Origin: Mactra quadrangularis
Taxonomy: Eukaryota > Mollusca > Bivalvia > Venerida > Mactridae
Assembly: GCA_025267735.1 (NCBI GenBank)
Contig: CM046307.1
Coordinates: 46,853,395 to 46,917,394, forward strand
Length of the DNA: 64,000 nucleotides
Reading direction: 5' to 3'
Shown here: in pieces, positions 46,501 to 57,812 of the stretch
Numbering within the stretch: position 1 is the first letter of the stretch
Layout of the letters: each line of letters begins with the position of its first letter
Position numbers and translations under genes: made by a program
The notes under the pieces: model-generated
What the model was told of the DNA's origin: nothing
What the model saw: only the letters and a program-made list of their open reading frames with translations
Database searches by the model: none

Positions 46501-46950
46501 CTATAAATTTGCTAGAAACACAACTTGATTTAGTATTCCCAGGACAATCATCTATAAGAAAATAAACATTTAAACCTAGTCTGGTTACTATGGCAACCTC
46601 TTAAAGCATTCTATCTTATCTCTGTTTATACCATTTGTCCATGGTGCCAATTAATCCTCATTTTAACTGTAGATGATGAACTCTTTACAACTTCTAGGAA
46701 TATTGGGGGATCATCAAGTTAATAGGAAAGAGTGGCTTGCCAAACACAGTCATTTTTGAGCAACTTTCTCATAGTGGTATTGACTTAGCAGTATTTTCAT
46801 GGTCAGACCCTTTGAAGTGGGTTAGGGGGTGAAAATACTTCAATTGTACATATTTCTAGTGAACCCACAGATCTATTTTTCCAATATGCAATAAATAATA
46901 TAATTCCAAACTTATTTTTTGTATGCAATCATTTTCTATTCCATTGTAAC
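43570..46950. other. Intergenic, nothing recognised
   Basis: A poly-C/poly-A junction near 44,444-44,463 and a domain-free 90-codon frame at 44,819-45,091. No supported exon or shared repeat. Confidence 0.45.
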
Positions 46951-46959
46951 GTGTATCCG

Positions 46960-48560
46960 AGCGTTCAACTATATATAAATGTATTTTCCTCGAGCTACTT
47001 AGCTTAATGATTGGTAAAATAAAATAATAAAGAAGAATATGTACAAGGCATGAACTATAAGACAAATTTAACAACAGCAACTATACAATATATCTATAAA
47101 TACAATAACATACCTGATTACGAAGAGCATCACAAAGCATGATATCAATAAAAGACCAAAAGTAATACACATTAAACAACATCATCAAATATATACACAC
47201 GAGACAACGAAGCAAGAGTGATGCTAAATAGACAATATTATACAAGATTATCAACTATTGTTGACAAACAAACTATCCATATATAACAAACGGTAAAACT
47301 AAATATGATACAACATATAGTAACGACATAAGACAATCAAATGAAGACAAATGCATGGACAATTATACACATTGCAAAATGACATAGATAACTATGATAG
47401 ACGAGAGCTTCTCCGAAGCTCGTCCTTGTTATCAAATGAACGGGCGATCAGAGCTACCTGTCTCTGTCGCCGAGCTATTCATGACAATACAATCATGTTG
47501 GCAAAGAAAGTGTAAGTAGATGGGACAAACAGGAATGATTCCAAATATGCTACAGAAGTTGAGCTATCAGCTCGTCTTAAAATCATCTATGGACGGCCGA
47601 ACAACATTCGCAGCCGTCATCTATCTAATAAACTACAAAGAGGTGGGAACTGATATACAAATGACGGGATTACAAAATGATGAGCTATCATATATACATA
47701 AGCTCGTGCATATATCAAGTTGACGAGCGACAAGAGTGGATCATCTCTTTCGCTGAGTTACAAACAATATTTTCGATGACCAGTATAAAACATACACATA
47801 AAGTGGGTTTGGGATGTATAAAATACGCCAAGCTACCAAATGCTTCTTACCAAAATAATCAATGCTATATCCAATAGCTAATCTCTATTACTGGCTCTTC
47901 GACAAATAATCACTAAAGCACAAACTAAAATCCACAGTGTCTCCAGCCTTTCAACATAATACATTATTCAACTAGTATTAAACTCCGCTGGCAACCACTA
48001 AAACTCTACAATAGTTTTAGGTATATATCTAACACGGCTCCAGGCCCTAGCCAGCAACTATGTTTCGGCTCTCAGCCTTATCAATATTCACAAACAACAA
48101 CTATGAAACAATACTGCGAGCCGTGCGTTTCTCCGGCTGTACACCACTCTGGGGAAGCGAGGCTTCGGCAGAGTTGCGGTAAACAACAATGAGGGTTGGC
48201 TTCGGTCCTCCCAGGTATTTCCCATAGTGTTGTTTCACCAACAATCATATTATTCAACTAGTACAACATTAAGCTGGCAACCACAGAAACTCTACAATAG
48301 TTTCATTTATAGACACATATCTAACACAAGAGATCCAAGCCAGCAACTCTGTTTCGGCTCTCAGCCTCTACAATATTCACAAACAACAACCATAGAACAC
48401 TTCTGCGAGCCGGGCGTTTCTCCAGTTGCATACCACTCTGGGGAAGCGAGGCTTCGGCAGAGTTGCGGTAAACAACATGGAGGACAATTGACTTCGGGTA
48501 TCCCAGGTTATTCTAATGGCGTTGTCTCTCCAACCATCACATACGCGTACCCACTGTAAC
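46960..48560. other. A/C-rich block with hairpin cluster and duplication; possible unknown mobile element
   Basis: The + strand becomes rich in A and C compared with its surroundings. At 47,400-47,760 several short hairpins built on GAGCT/AGCTC recur (for example GACGAGAGCTTCTCCGAAGC and TGAGCTATCAGCTCGTC). At 47,955-48,545 a unit of about 287 bp is directly duplicated. No reverse transcriptase, integrase or transposase domain and no terminal repeats were found, so the class is unknown. Confidence 0.4.
47955..48545 (+). repeat. Tandem duplication of a unit of about 287 bp
   Basis: Unit 1 starts at TTATTCAACTAGTA (47,965) and unit 2 at 48,250. Both carry TGTTTCGGCTCTCAGCC, TATTCACAAACAACAAC and AGGCTTCGGCAGAGTTGCGG. 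The copies stay in register in one open frame: unit 2 gives an uninterrupted frame at 48,227-48,559, and unit 1 keeps the same frame until TGA just after GGTAAACAACAA. Whether it is translated is unknown. Confidence 0.75.
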
Positions 48561-49404
48561 ATCAAACAATTTCAGTAAAACATATAACCGGAAATAGATA
48601 AATATTTATTAATTAATTCTGGGGCTCAGAGTGTCGGACGTGCGAGTCTGCTGCCAACTGCAGACTGATTAAAATTGACTAATTTTCTCCTTTTATACTC
48701 TTCGAAACAACTATATTCAATGAGCGTCTTAAAACAAAGACGTACTAATGCTTCTTTTAACCCAGATGAACTGACCTCACATTGGACAATGTTAAAACCC
48801 GTATCTCCGTATCAATAATCGTCACACCATTTTATAAACCAACAAGTTGGCTTGCTATATTTATATATCACAAAATATTTGTATCCTGTTGCAACTATTA
48901 CAATGTATTACCCAACATCCTAAATGTAAATTTGCTATGTTAATATCTAAAATATTTGTACTTAATCTGTACTTATGAACTTCTGGTTTCAATGTATTAT
49001 ACTATTTAAGTATACAGATAATAATTGTCAAGCTCTTGTAGGTCAATGAGATAGATAGTTTGATACACTTGAACTTTATTATCAATAACTTCAAAATTAA
49101 TTGTTTCTGTGCATTCAATTACATGTACTTATAATAATTAATTTACATTATTAGTTGATTTTATCTGCTTGAAAATAAAATTAGTTGTGATTTAAAACCT
49201 GATTAGTCAAACTAGACGTGCTGTTTTCTGATTGGATGTTTGAGAAACAGTAAAGAATAATATTGTGGCAACAGCTGCCGGCTGTATTTATTTTATAAAT
49301 ATCTTGTTTGATATTTTATTTGCAACTATTTTCTCCAGCTGTTGAATGGTTTATTGTGTAATAAACTCAAAAATGAGCACTTAATTAAGTATTCAGATAT
49401 TTTT

Positions 49405-49640
49405 AAGACCTTAGGGTCATAGTGAAGTTCTAGAGTCCAGAATTTTAAATTCAGATGTCTCAAGTTCAATTCCAGGTTCTTTACATGTCATACTCTTACA
49501 TATTGATAAAGATTTCAATTTTACATACATCAGTCATTCCCTTAAACCTACTAGCCCAAAGCTCTGACTAATGAGAATTGAATTGAGTTAGTGAAAATTA
49601 TTTCATGTAACTTGGCTCGCCGATAATTTGCTCTATCACT
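49405..49640 (+). repeat. tRNA-like SINE (family E), low certainty
   Basis: TAGGGTCATAGTGAAGTTCT and B-box-like AGTTCAATTCC are followed by CAGTCATTCCCTTAAACCTA and CTAGCCCAAAGCTCTGACTA, phrases that also occur near 15,820, 22,200 and 56,065. Confidence 0.45.
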
Positions 49641-50061
49641 ATATACATTATTGCAATATATTGCAATACGTATCGGTTTTTGCTTAGACATGCAATGTAT
49701 GAATTAATGCATGTGCATGTGTCTAAATTGGATCAACATTACACACCTATGAGTATTTTCAAATGATAACTTATCCAAATACTTGAATTTCTTGTATAAA
49801 ACGCATATTTTGAAAAGGACTTTCATAGAAAATATTTCTCCAATTTGACAAAATGTTTAACATTTTAAAACACAATAAGATTATTTCAAGTTTTTAACTC
49901 ATTTCAACATTTGTTTAAATATTTAAATTTCATATTCTGATAAAAACATCAGTACGGCACACAACTGAAAAAAAACGGTTCAGGGAAAAACAAACTGGTT
50001 AAAAACCGTAAGAAATCATATTGCAATATTAACCTGTATATTGGTTACTGTTACACCACTA
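49640..50061. mobile_element. hAT-like MITE, relative of 32,657-33,100, one end lost
   Basis: Shares ATTGCAATATATTGCAATAC, GGTTAAAAACCGT and the terminal GTTACACCACTA with the other copy, in the opposite sense. The left terminus is degraded. Confidence 0.65.
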
Positions 50062-50587
50062 ATATATATGATAACTAATGACTAGTGTTTGTAAAATTTA
50101 AATGTAAAAATGAATACATTGAATTTTCAAAGTTTGTCTTCCATAAATGAAACAAAATGATTAAAGTCTACATTTTGTGTGTTAGGAGTCAAAATGTCTC
50201 TTTCATTGAATTTTGTTTGGAATAACATTTCTTCTTCAAATATCACTTCAAATAGCCACTAAATAAATTTTATGAATTTATTAACCTATCACAATGACCT
50301 ACATGTACATGTATACTCCTGTGTCCATATTTTGTCACCCTAACAATTTAAAAGGAAATAAGTAAAAACAGGAGGAATAGATAATTGCAACTGCTTATTC
50401 GCACTTGAAATCACTCGAGCTTTTAATACTATGCATAGAATCATTTTTCCCACAGCAACTCATGTGCACTTGTTGGAATCTTGCGGTATCTCAACCAAAA
50501 CAAAAACGGTGACGAAATTAGGACAGGAACAAAAATAGGACCTCTGAGGATATATATTTATCTTATATTTGATGTTTTTACAGAATT

Positions 50588-50759
50588 ATGTACAGTGGTG
50601 GTTTACTTCTAGCCTTGATAGTGCTAGCATCTAGTGCTGCTACGAAGGGAACCAAAGAACATACAGAACATGGAGCTGGTTCCCCAACTAAACATGGTAA
50701 ACAAGAACATGAAGTAGATGGTCATCATAATGTTCACTTTGATCATGAAGCTATTCTTG
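50588..50759 (+). CDS. CREC exon 1: signal peptide and His-rich linker
   Basis: 57 codons plus 1 nt; ends GHHNVHFDHEAIL, donor GTATGT. The linker (KEHTEHGAGSPTKHGKQEHE) is poorly conserved in the family and has no Cys. Confidence 0.9.
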
Positions 50760-53700
50760 GTATGTTCATTTTGTTTCTCTTAGGACCCTCAAATCTTTAC
50801 CTTATAGATAAGTTTAATTTTTCAGTTCAATCACAATTTTTAAATGGTATCTGGCTAGAGCATATTTCAAAAGATGTTATATCTTATACTTGGAATACAG
50901 TAGGCAATCAGACTTGTTTGTTTATATAGTATAATAAGATGGTTGAAGGTTTGAAGTCATATAGCTCGTTTAGGATAACTTGAGACAAACGACTCAGTTT
51001 GTTTACATATTTGGGACTCAGGTATTACATAAAACAGGTAGGTCAGCTGATTTTGTGTAATGAAAGTATTAAACAAGTCTTAATGCGTGGAATGTGTGTT
51101 CTTGTACTAAATTTAATACATCAAAAACACACTGATAATAGTCGATAATTACGTGTACTAAACTTAAATCCACCTGTGTATAAAAATGGTATTTTTGTAT
51201 TTTGTCTCAAGTTATCCTAAACGAGTTATATTTGCTATTATCTAAGAAAAATAAACCATTGCAAGTCTGAAGATCTAGCAACAAGACAACAGCTTGGAAA
51301 ATAGTCGTTCATTTCAATTCATTTTAATTGTAAAACAAATTTTTAAAATAATTATCTATATAGTTATGCACTTTGATACAGTAACTGCAGTTGGTAAAAT
51401 GTATTAAGAAGTCAATAATGAATTTCAATAGTCTTTTGTCAAGAAGCTGCCTGGCTAGCTCAGTTGGTAGCATGCAAGTCTACTGGTCGAGGGGTCATGG
51501 GTTCAATTCCCGGGCGGGCATACTTTCGTGGAGCTTGGTCATGAAATTATTTCTACAGCCATTCTCCCTCCTACCTATGGTTGTTAATTATGTAGGGCAG
51601 TTGTCAGTCACTGACGAAAGTATGTGCTTAGTAGTTGGTTAACAGCTAAATCCAGAGATTTAGCCTTTCCAGGAGGAGTGAGTAGGTTGACTTTATATGA
51701 CCTATAAAATGTGTTGCTACGGCATTAAACCCAACAAAAACAAACAACAAACAACTTTTGTCAAGACCTCAAATTTTATTAAATTTTATTTGAATAATAA
51801 ATTTCTTAAATGATGTTATTATTTTCTTATCTTTAGGTTCTTATAAATTAGAAGAAGAATTTGATGAATTACCCCCAGAAGAAGCAAAGAAAAGATTAAA
51901 GTTGTTAGTTAAAAAGATGGATAAAGATCATGATATGTTTGTTAGTAAGGAAGAACTTACTGACTGGATTGTTATGTCTTTTAAGTAAGATTTTATTTAT
52001 CAAATCTCCTGCATTAGTGAGCATTTTCTCTGTATCATTTTAGTAGAGAATATACTTGGGCTTTTGTACTACATACACATGAGTGGTTTTTTAGGCTCGC
52101 CCACATGCCATAATGGCTTCGGGCGAGCATAACTCTTGTACTACCTTGCCTTCAAGCTAGTTTTTATGGCCAAGTTGTAAAGTGTCTGCCATGTGGCTAT
52201 AAAAGCTAGCTTGAAATCATGGGAGTAAAAGTGTCCAATTTTATCTCTTCTACAAAATGGATTGCATTGTTATGTCTTTTAAAAAAACTAGCTTAGTTAT
52301 TAGATATCAATTTGGCACTAAGGCTACCTGAAAAAAATAGACTTATGCCCTGACTTAATGAAAAGAAGAAACAAAGAGTCATTAGAGCAATTCCTAAATC
52401 AGTTTTATTAGTTTTCAACTCATGATTTATAATGTTTTATAAATAAGTTTTTATTATAGTAAATTTGCTAAGGCACTGTATGTATGATAAATTTGTATCA
52501 AAATTTGTCCAGGAACTTTTGATGGGCACTTTACTTATGACTATTTATGACCCTGTATTTTCTATCATAGATTATTAGATGAAGAGGAAGCCATTGAAGA
52601 ATTTGAAGATAAAGATGAAAATGAAGATGGTAAAATAGACTGGATAGAATATTTACAATCACATTTTAGTTATACTGAGGATGAAATTAAAGATATGAGG
52701 AAAAATGATAGAGAGGATATACAACAATTTTTAGCTGTAAGTTATAGAGAGGAAATTTGTTAATTTTGGTGTAAGATCAATTTTTATTTCACCAAGTTAG
52801 CTCAGAAAACCTATGATATTTTAAATGGTGACCTAACCACAATTAAAAATGTCATTTTCTGAACTCAGAAGTCGATATAAAAAAATCTTGTTCCAAATTG
52901 ACTAATTCTGTTTCTTTCATGCTTTTTCTATGTTCTGTTTAAGATATTTTTTATTCCAATGTTTCCCCAAACATACTATCATTGATTTTTCAAGATGATG
53001 TCATTCTGATGTTGAATTTTTAGCTGGATTTTTCTACCAAAAAAAATCAGCTTATAGTTTGGCGAAACACGAGCAGGCAGGCGGTGGTTTCCACATTACA
53101 TTTCTTGTCACTACTTTATATCATTTCAAAGTTTTTGTAAGTCTAAGTGCCATGTATGTAGCTGTGGGTTGAACTTGGATGTGGTTAGGCCCGTTGGTAC
53201 ACTATGGTGATTTCATGTGGGCCTTCTCAGCTTTTCATGCTCCAAAGGTGGAGATGCGTGTTCTTAGCAAAACGCTGCAAATGACTTGTAGTGATTTTTT
53301 ACTTGTTTCAGGGAGTTGATGATGAAGAGAGAAAGTTTAATGCTGCTGATGTAAATAAAGATGGTTTTCTAGATAGAGATGAGTTTGTGGCATTTTATCA
53401 TCCATATAACTATGAACATATGCATCATATTGAACTACAGAGAGTCATGAATGATCATGATAAAGATAAAGATGGATTCCTTTCATTAGAAGAATTCTTA
53501 GGAGACAGTAAGTTTAGAGTTTATTGAAGCTTTTGAAACTTAATCATTGGATTGGGGTTTATATGTGGTATGAGACAGGGATTTTTTACAAGTTCTGTAA
53601 GGCAGCAAGTTTCTATTTTTATGTACAATTGCTTTATGAAAATTGTTTCTGTAGCAGAGGTATAATACAGCACTTGTACTCCCTTGCCTCCAAGCTAGCT

Positions 53701-54612
53701 TTTATGGCGACATGGTAGAGTGTCTGCTTGCGACTCAAGAGGTTGTGGGTTCAAGTCTCAGTTCGGACCAATGGATTTTTATAGATTTACATTTCCACAT
53801 ACTTTTTCTGCTTGAAAATCTAAGGGAGGTGATTCTTATTTGTTGATGTTCCTTTGTTGGAATATGTGCACTAAGACTTACTTAAATATCCAGGCACGAT
53901 GATCACAGCATATTGTATCTGTTGCTTTAAGATATAATATAAACTGATATTACCAGTTCATATTTGGGAGTTAATTATATAAACGTCTGTATATTGACAG
54001 TGTATGTGTATTAAGACCAACCATAATAACGGTCTTATTAGTTGAGCTTACTCTATCAACTAATTGCCAATTTTAAACCTTTCATCAACCAAGGAGAAGA
54101 CTTCTATAAAAAAAAATCTTCCGTTCTAATCCTTTCAAGGAATATCTTATTTGTACATTTGTGTATCTCATATATTGTTGTAATCTTGTGATATTCTGAG
54201 AATAAAATGATTAAACTAAACCTTTCATTCATTGTTTTGAGTCATACAGAGACCTATTATCGTAATTTCCCTTTAATGAATAATGTTGCTAGTTGTTATA
54301 TATTCAATATTTCATTGTCTAACAGGTAGCCATGATCAAGAATGGGAGATTGTAGAAAAAGAAAGATTTCAAGAATATGATGTAAACAAAGATCAACTTC
54401 TAAGTTTTGATGAAATAAGACCGTGGGTTCTTACAGACAATCTAGAGGAAGCTCAGGAGGAGGCCGATCATTTATTTACTAAAGCTGACGAGAATCTTGA
54501 TAATCGTCTAACTGAGAGAGAAATAACCGACCATCATGAGGAATTTGTTGGAAGTCAGGCAACAGATTATGGCCGACATTTACATTTCATCAAACATAAA
54601 GATGAATTATAA
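50588..54612 (+). CDS. CREC-family ER calcium-binding protein (reticulocalbin/calumenin type), 5 coding exons, complete
   Basis: Exons 50588-50759, 51837-51984, 52571-52736, 53312-53507 and 54326-54612 total 969 nt, 322 aa plus TAA; junctions are GT-AG and in frame. The protein has a signal peptide (MYSGGLLLALIVLASSAA), a His/Glu-rich linker, six EF-hands and a C-terminal KDEL. Loops in order: DKDHDMFVSKEE, DENEDGKIDWIE, DVNKDGFLDRDE, DKDKDGFLSLEE, DVNKDQLLSFDE and DENLDNRLTERE. Loops 2-4 have the central Gly; 1, 5 and 6 do not, so their affinity may be lower. Length, six EF-hands, secretion signal and retrieval signal are those of reticulocalbins and calumenin, low-affinity calcium binders of the ER lumen. 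KDEL in place of the common HDEL or HDEF prevents a firm choice of paralogue. A TTTTTACAG acceptor four bases before the ATG suggests an upstream non-coding exon. Confidence 0.93.
51445..51754 (+). repeat. tRNA-derived SINE family A in CREC intron 1, young
   Basis: A box TAGCTCAGTTGG, B box GGTTCAATTCC, tail GTGTTGCTACGGCATTAAAC then an (ACAAACA)-type end. Flanked by an exact 12-bp CTTTTGTCAAGA (51433-51444, 51755-51766). The best-preserved copy of the family here, same strand as the host gene. Confidence 0.92.
51837..51984 (+). CDS. CREC exon 2: EF-hand 1
   Basis: LPPEEAKKRLKLLVKKMD then DKDHDMFVSKEELTDWI. Loop position 6 is Met. Enters in phase 1, leaves in phase 2. Confidence 0.9.
52092..52240. 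repeat. Two hairpins in CREC intron 2
   Basis: GGCTCGCCCACATGCC with GGCTTCGGGCGAGC, then CAAGCTAGTTTTTATGGCC with TGGCTATAAAAGCTAGCTTG. The first resembles the head or tail palindromes at 57,149 and 61,723. Confidence 0.55.
52571..52736 (+). CDS. CREC exon 3: EF-hand 2
   Basis: EEFEDKDENEDGKIDWIEYL, a full loop with the central Gly, then a charged helix to QQFLA. Phase 0 at the end. Confidence 0.9.
53021..53056. repeat. Hairpin in CREC intron 3
   Basis: TAGCTGGATTTTTCTACC and AAAAAAAATCAGCTTA form imperfect arms. The GC-richer region after it (to about 53,300) looks like a dispersed repeat, but no second copy is in the window. Confidence 0.35.
53312..53507 (+). CDS. CREC exon 4: EF-hands 3 and 4
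   Basis: Both loops canonical (DVNKDGFLDRDE and DKDKDGFLSLEE), joined by the family phrase VAFYHPYNYEHM, close to the reticulocalbin FLHPEE linker position. Confidence 0.92.
53660..53830 (+). repeat. tRNA-like SINE (family D) in CREC intron 4
   Basis: Head with AGTGTCTGCTTGCGACTCAA and B box GGTTCAAGTCTC, then GTTCGGACCAATGGATTTTT. Related to 58,870-59,015. Confidence 0.55.
54326..54612 (+). CDS. CREC exon 5: EF-hands 5 and 6, KDEL
   Basis: DVNKDQLLSFDEIRPWV and KADENLDNRLTEREI lack the central loop Gly. The end reads HLHFIKHKDEL then TAA at 54610-54612. Confidence 0.93.
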
Positions 54613-55616
54613 TTGATGTTTATACCTTAGAATATTTTAATGAAAGCTTTTTACTTATGTGACATTTTTGCTGTATACATGTATGTGGTTTTTGACTTTT
54701 ATGTTATTATCGATATTTGGTTGTTTTTAATAATATGTATGATGAAAGAATGATATTTGTCATGTTAAAATAACACTGCTCTAAATCTATTTAACTTAAC
54801 TATTCAGGAGACTTCAAAGAAATGATCAACCTGTAGGTATCTAAACAAAATGTAAATTGGGCCCGTTTGACCCTTAAAAATTCATGTCTGGCCGAACATT
54901 TCTTATTTTTTGATAAATATCAGGAAATAATTTTTAGCAATTCAAAGTGGTGATTTTTTAATAAGATATAGAGCAGTGTTGTGTTGACATGATATCTTTG
55001 GATCCAGTTACTCTGAGTGAGTGGTTTGTGGGTGTGTTTTGATTTAATATCGATTCATTTATTCGGTATTGTTTGTTTGGCTATAATTTATAAATGATGA
55101 ATTCCAAGCAGTAGTTGTATGTTGCTGAATCAGGACCATTTGTTTATTGTTGTGTACAAGTGTCTTTACATACTTAATATTCATTTATGCATAACCTTGA
55201 GAGTATTAATTGACTCATGAATATTCAATTCTAAATTTATAATACTGTATATAAATCAATCCATGTTAAATTGGCCTACATGAAAGTAAATGTAATTTAC
55301 CTTGTATACATTGTATGTTGTAAGAGATTTGTTTTACCCCCATCTTATATGTTCAGTAACAAGTCTACATTGTAATTGCAAAGATTGTATCATTTCTTTG
55401 CTGATTACTGTACTCTTAAGTGAACACTTTATTGTTAAATTTAATTCAACTGTAAGTGGTACATTAACCCTGGTGATTTAAATGCCTGATATATGCTTAA
55501 TATTTCATGTACATACATAGATATGAATAACTATTTTTATAAAAATGAGTACAGAATTACTGTAGTGAGTATTTAAATCAGAGGGTTAATGTATGTTTCA
55601 CTAACAGTTGAATAAA
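54613..55616 (+). other. Probable 3'UTR of the CREC gene
   Basis: About 1 kb of AT-rich sequence from the stop to the first AATAAA (55611-55616), which lies in the right terminal repeat of a MITE. Later candidates are at about 56,604 and 57,065. Confidence 0.45.
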
Positions 55617-55625
55617 ATTTAACAA
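55432..55625. mobile_element. Tc1/mariner-type MITE, 194 bp, supplying AATAAA
   Basis: TIRs of about 55 bp: TTGTTAAATTTAATTCAACT at the left; right end in reverse complement TTGTTAAATTTTATTCAACT, continuing ACATTAACCC and GATTTAAAT. TA lies on both flanks (55430-31, 55626-27). A diverged copy is at 58,645-58,842. Confidence 0.85.
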
Positions 55626-55627
55626 TA

Positions 55628-57142
55628 TGTACTTTCTAAAATGTCCTTGCCTCTTTATTAAGTAAGTCATAATTGACTAACTTACACATACACATATGTT
55701 ATTACCATGACCAATATTTTATTTTAAGTTTAAGTAAATTTAAATGTGTTTTCTGTTATATTTTGTCCATTCTAGCTTTAAAGAACAAATGGGTAATGCC
55801 CATATTATTAAATACTCTTACAGAACAATTTTATTTTATACAATCATATTTATTTTTCCAGCTTAATTATTTCTTAGTTTACTGCTAATTAACATTATTG
55901 TTTAAGGTATTAATTGGCAAACTTTTCAAATATGTAAGTAGCTCAGAGGTACTTCGTGTATCTAACTTAATTCAAACAAGACCATGCTATGTATGTGTGC
56001 CAAGTTCCAAACCATATCATGATATGTGTCTTCTTTCTACCCACCATATCAATGATGAATATCAGTCATTGCCTTAACCCGTTTGCCCAGAACTATTAGA
56101 AGGTGTAAATTTGTTTTGGAAAGTTGATTGGTCAGAAGAGAAAGAACACTGTGATTTTCTAAATTTGATTTAGTCTAGATTGCATAATGTTCTAAATCAT
56201 TTTTGTTCCTATAGGCCTGACTACCCAAAAGCTTGGAAATAGATAAAATGAATCAAGGAAGTGAAAATAACATATTTCCTACTGTCTGGCTAGTTTTTAT
56301 TTTTTCCTTTTTATAATTGTATAGCAAAGAGTAAGTAGTAAATCAGACTAGTGTTCAAGAAAATTCTCGGTGATGACTGTTAACTAAGCCAAAGAATTTA
56401 TAAAAGTTATCAAATGTGTTCATTACGTGTACTAACCTTTACACTTAAAACTACCTTACCATTGTTCTTCAATGTTTTAAAACTTGGAAACAAATTCTTG
56501 TGCAATAAATTTTAATGTATCAATACTGTATATTGTATTATATGAGTTTTTGTCATCACATAAACTATTAGTTTGTCCACTAATCTATTTGCAGTGTTAA
56601 AATAAAGAGATGTGACATGTAACTTAGTGTTTTTGAATTAGATGTTCAACTTTCTATATTTCATTTCTCCATTTAGTGAGTTATGAATTTTTTGTTCCAT
56701 TGGCTTGTTGAAGCTGTTTGTCTTAAATATTCTGGTTTATTTTTAGTATTATATAATTGTGAATTCCTTCGAACAGCTTATAAACATTAAGATATAAATT
56801 TCCATCAGATATTTAAATATGTTATACTGAGTTATAATCTTACTTAGAAAGTTCATGTATACTTTAGTCATAGTTTAGCTGTATGTATTTTGTTTTTTTC
56901 TTAATTTTTAGTTGTATTTGAAGACATATATCTGTTTGATGATTAGATAGTGATTTAGATTTCAAGGTTTTCGTGCCATCAGTCTATGAAGTAAGCATGT
57001 GTCATTGATAAAAACTTCTCTGTTTGAACTACCAAATATCTTGTCTGTGCAATCGAAATATATCAAATAAAATAATGCTTGGACAGCTCAAGTGAATCTT
57101 TCTGACAACCACTTTTTCAAATTCTAATTTCACAGACTATAG
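55628..57142. other. Intergenic, nothing recognised
   Basis: AT-rich. A 71-codon frame at 55,673-55,888 is hydrophobic low-complexity without support. No exon with dystrophin-like content was found. Confidence 0.4.
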
Positions 57143-57475
57143 TTTTTATATGCTCGAAAGAATTTCGGGCATATTATGTTATACCCCCTGGCGTCCGTCC
57201 GTCCCTCTGTTAGCAATTTGGTTTCCGGAGCATAACTTAAGTTCCATTTGGCCGACAATATTTAAACTTCATACAATGATGTCCATATCGGGTAGAAGAC
57301 CCCTATTGATTTAGAGGTCACAAGGTCAAAGGTCAAGGTCACTATTACCTTAAAACTGAAAACAATTTCAGGAGCATAACTTAAGTTGAAATATTCTCAT
57401 GTCTTACAAATGCTTCATCTTAACTAAAAAAACAACACTTTCAGGCATATAATGCTTCGCCTAGTGGTGCTCTTG
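57143..57475 (+). mobile_element. Short element with palindromic head, CGTCC microsatellite and one GGTCAAGGTCA core
   Basis: TATGCTCGAAAGAATTTCGGGCATA hairpin (57149-57173), TTATGTTATACC, CGTCCGTCCGTCC, then one core unit with AGGTCAAAGGTCAAGGTCAC (57,322-57,345) and a tail GGCATATAATGCTTCGCC ending CTCTTGTTATT. Same plan as the array starting at 61,715. Confidence 0.7.
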
Positions 57476-57812
57476 TTATTTCATAGTTGAATTTGAGTTT
57501 GGACTATTTACTATGTTGTTTATATTTACATATTTATTTCATATTTAATGACATTGGTTTGGTATGCTTTAATAACTTTTAATGCTTACCTAAGAACATA
57601 GAATGCTCCTGTTTTTAAATTTAATGTTTGAATCATTCTCTGTAATTTTTTATGATATATATATCTATGGTATGGCTTTATTACTTACATATGAACTATT
57701 CTACAAATATATGAAATATATAAATATTGAACAATGTCAGAGTCTACATTTGTAATTGAAAAATAAAATTATTTAAGTAAATACTTTGTTTCTTATAAAC
57801 CTACTTCAATGT

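Noticed and set aside
46960..48560. LTR retrotransposon
   Set aside because: No long terminal repeats, primer-binding site or polymerase motifs could be seen; only the composition shift and the duplication support an element.
56911..56992. Exon-like segment between TTAATTTTTAG and GTAAGC, tested as a dystrophin neighbour
   Set aside because: All three frames hit stops.
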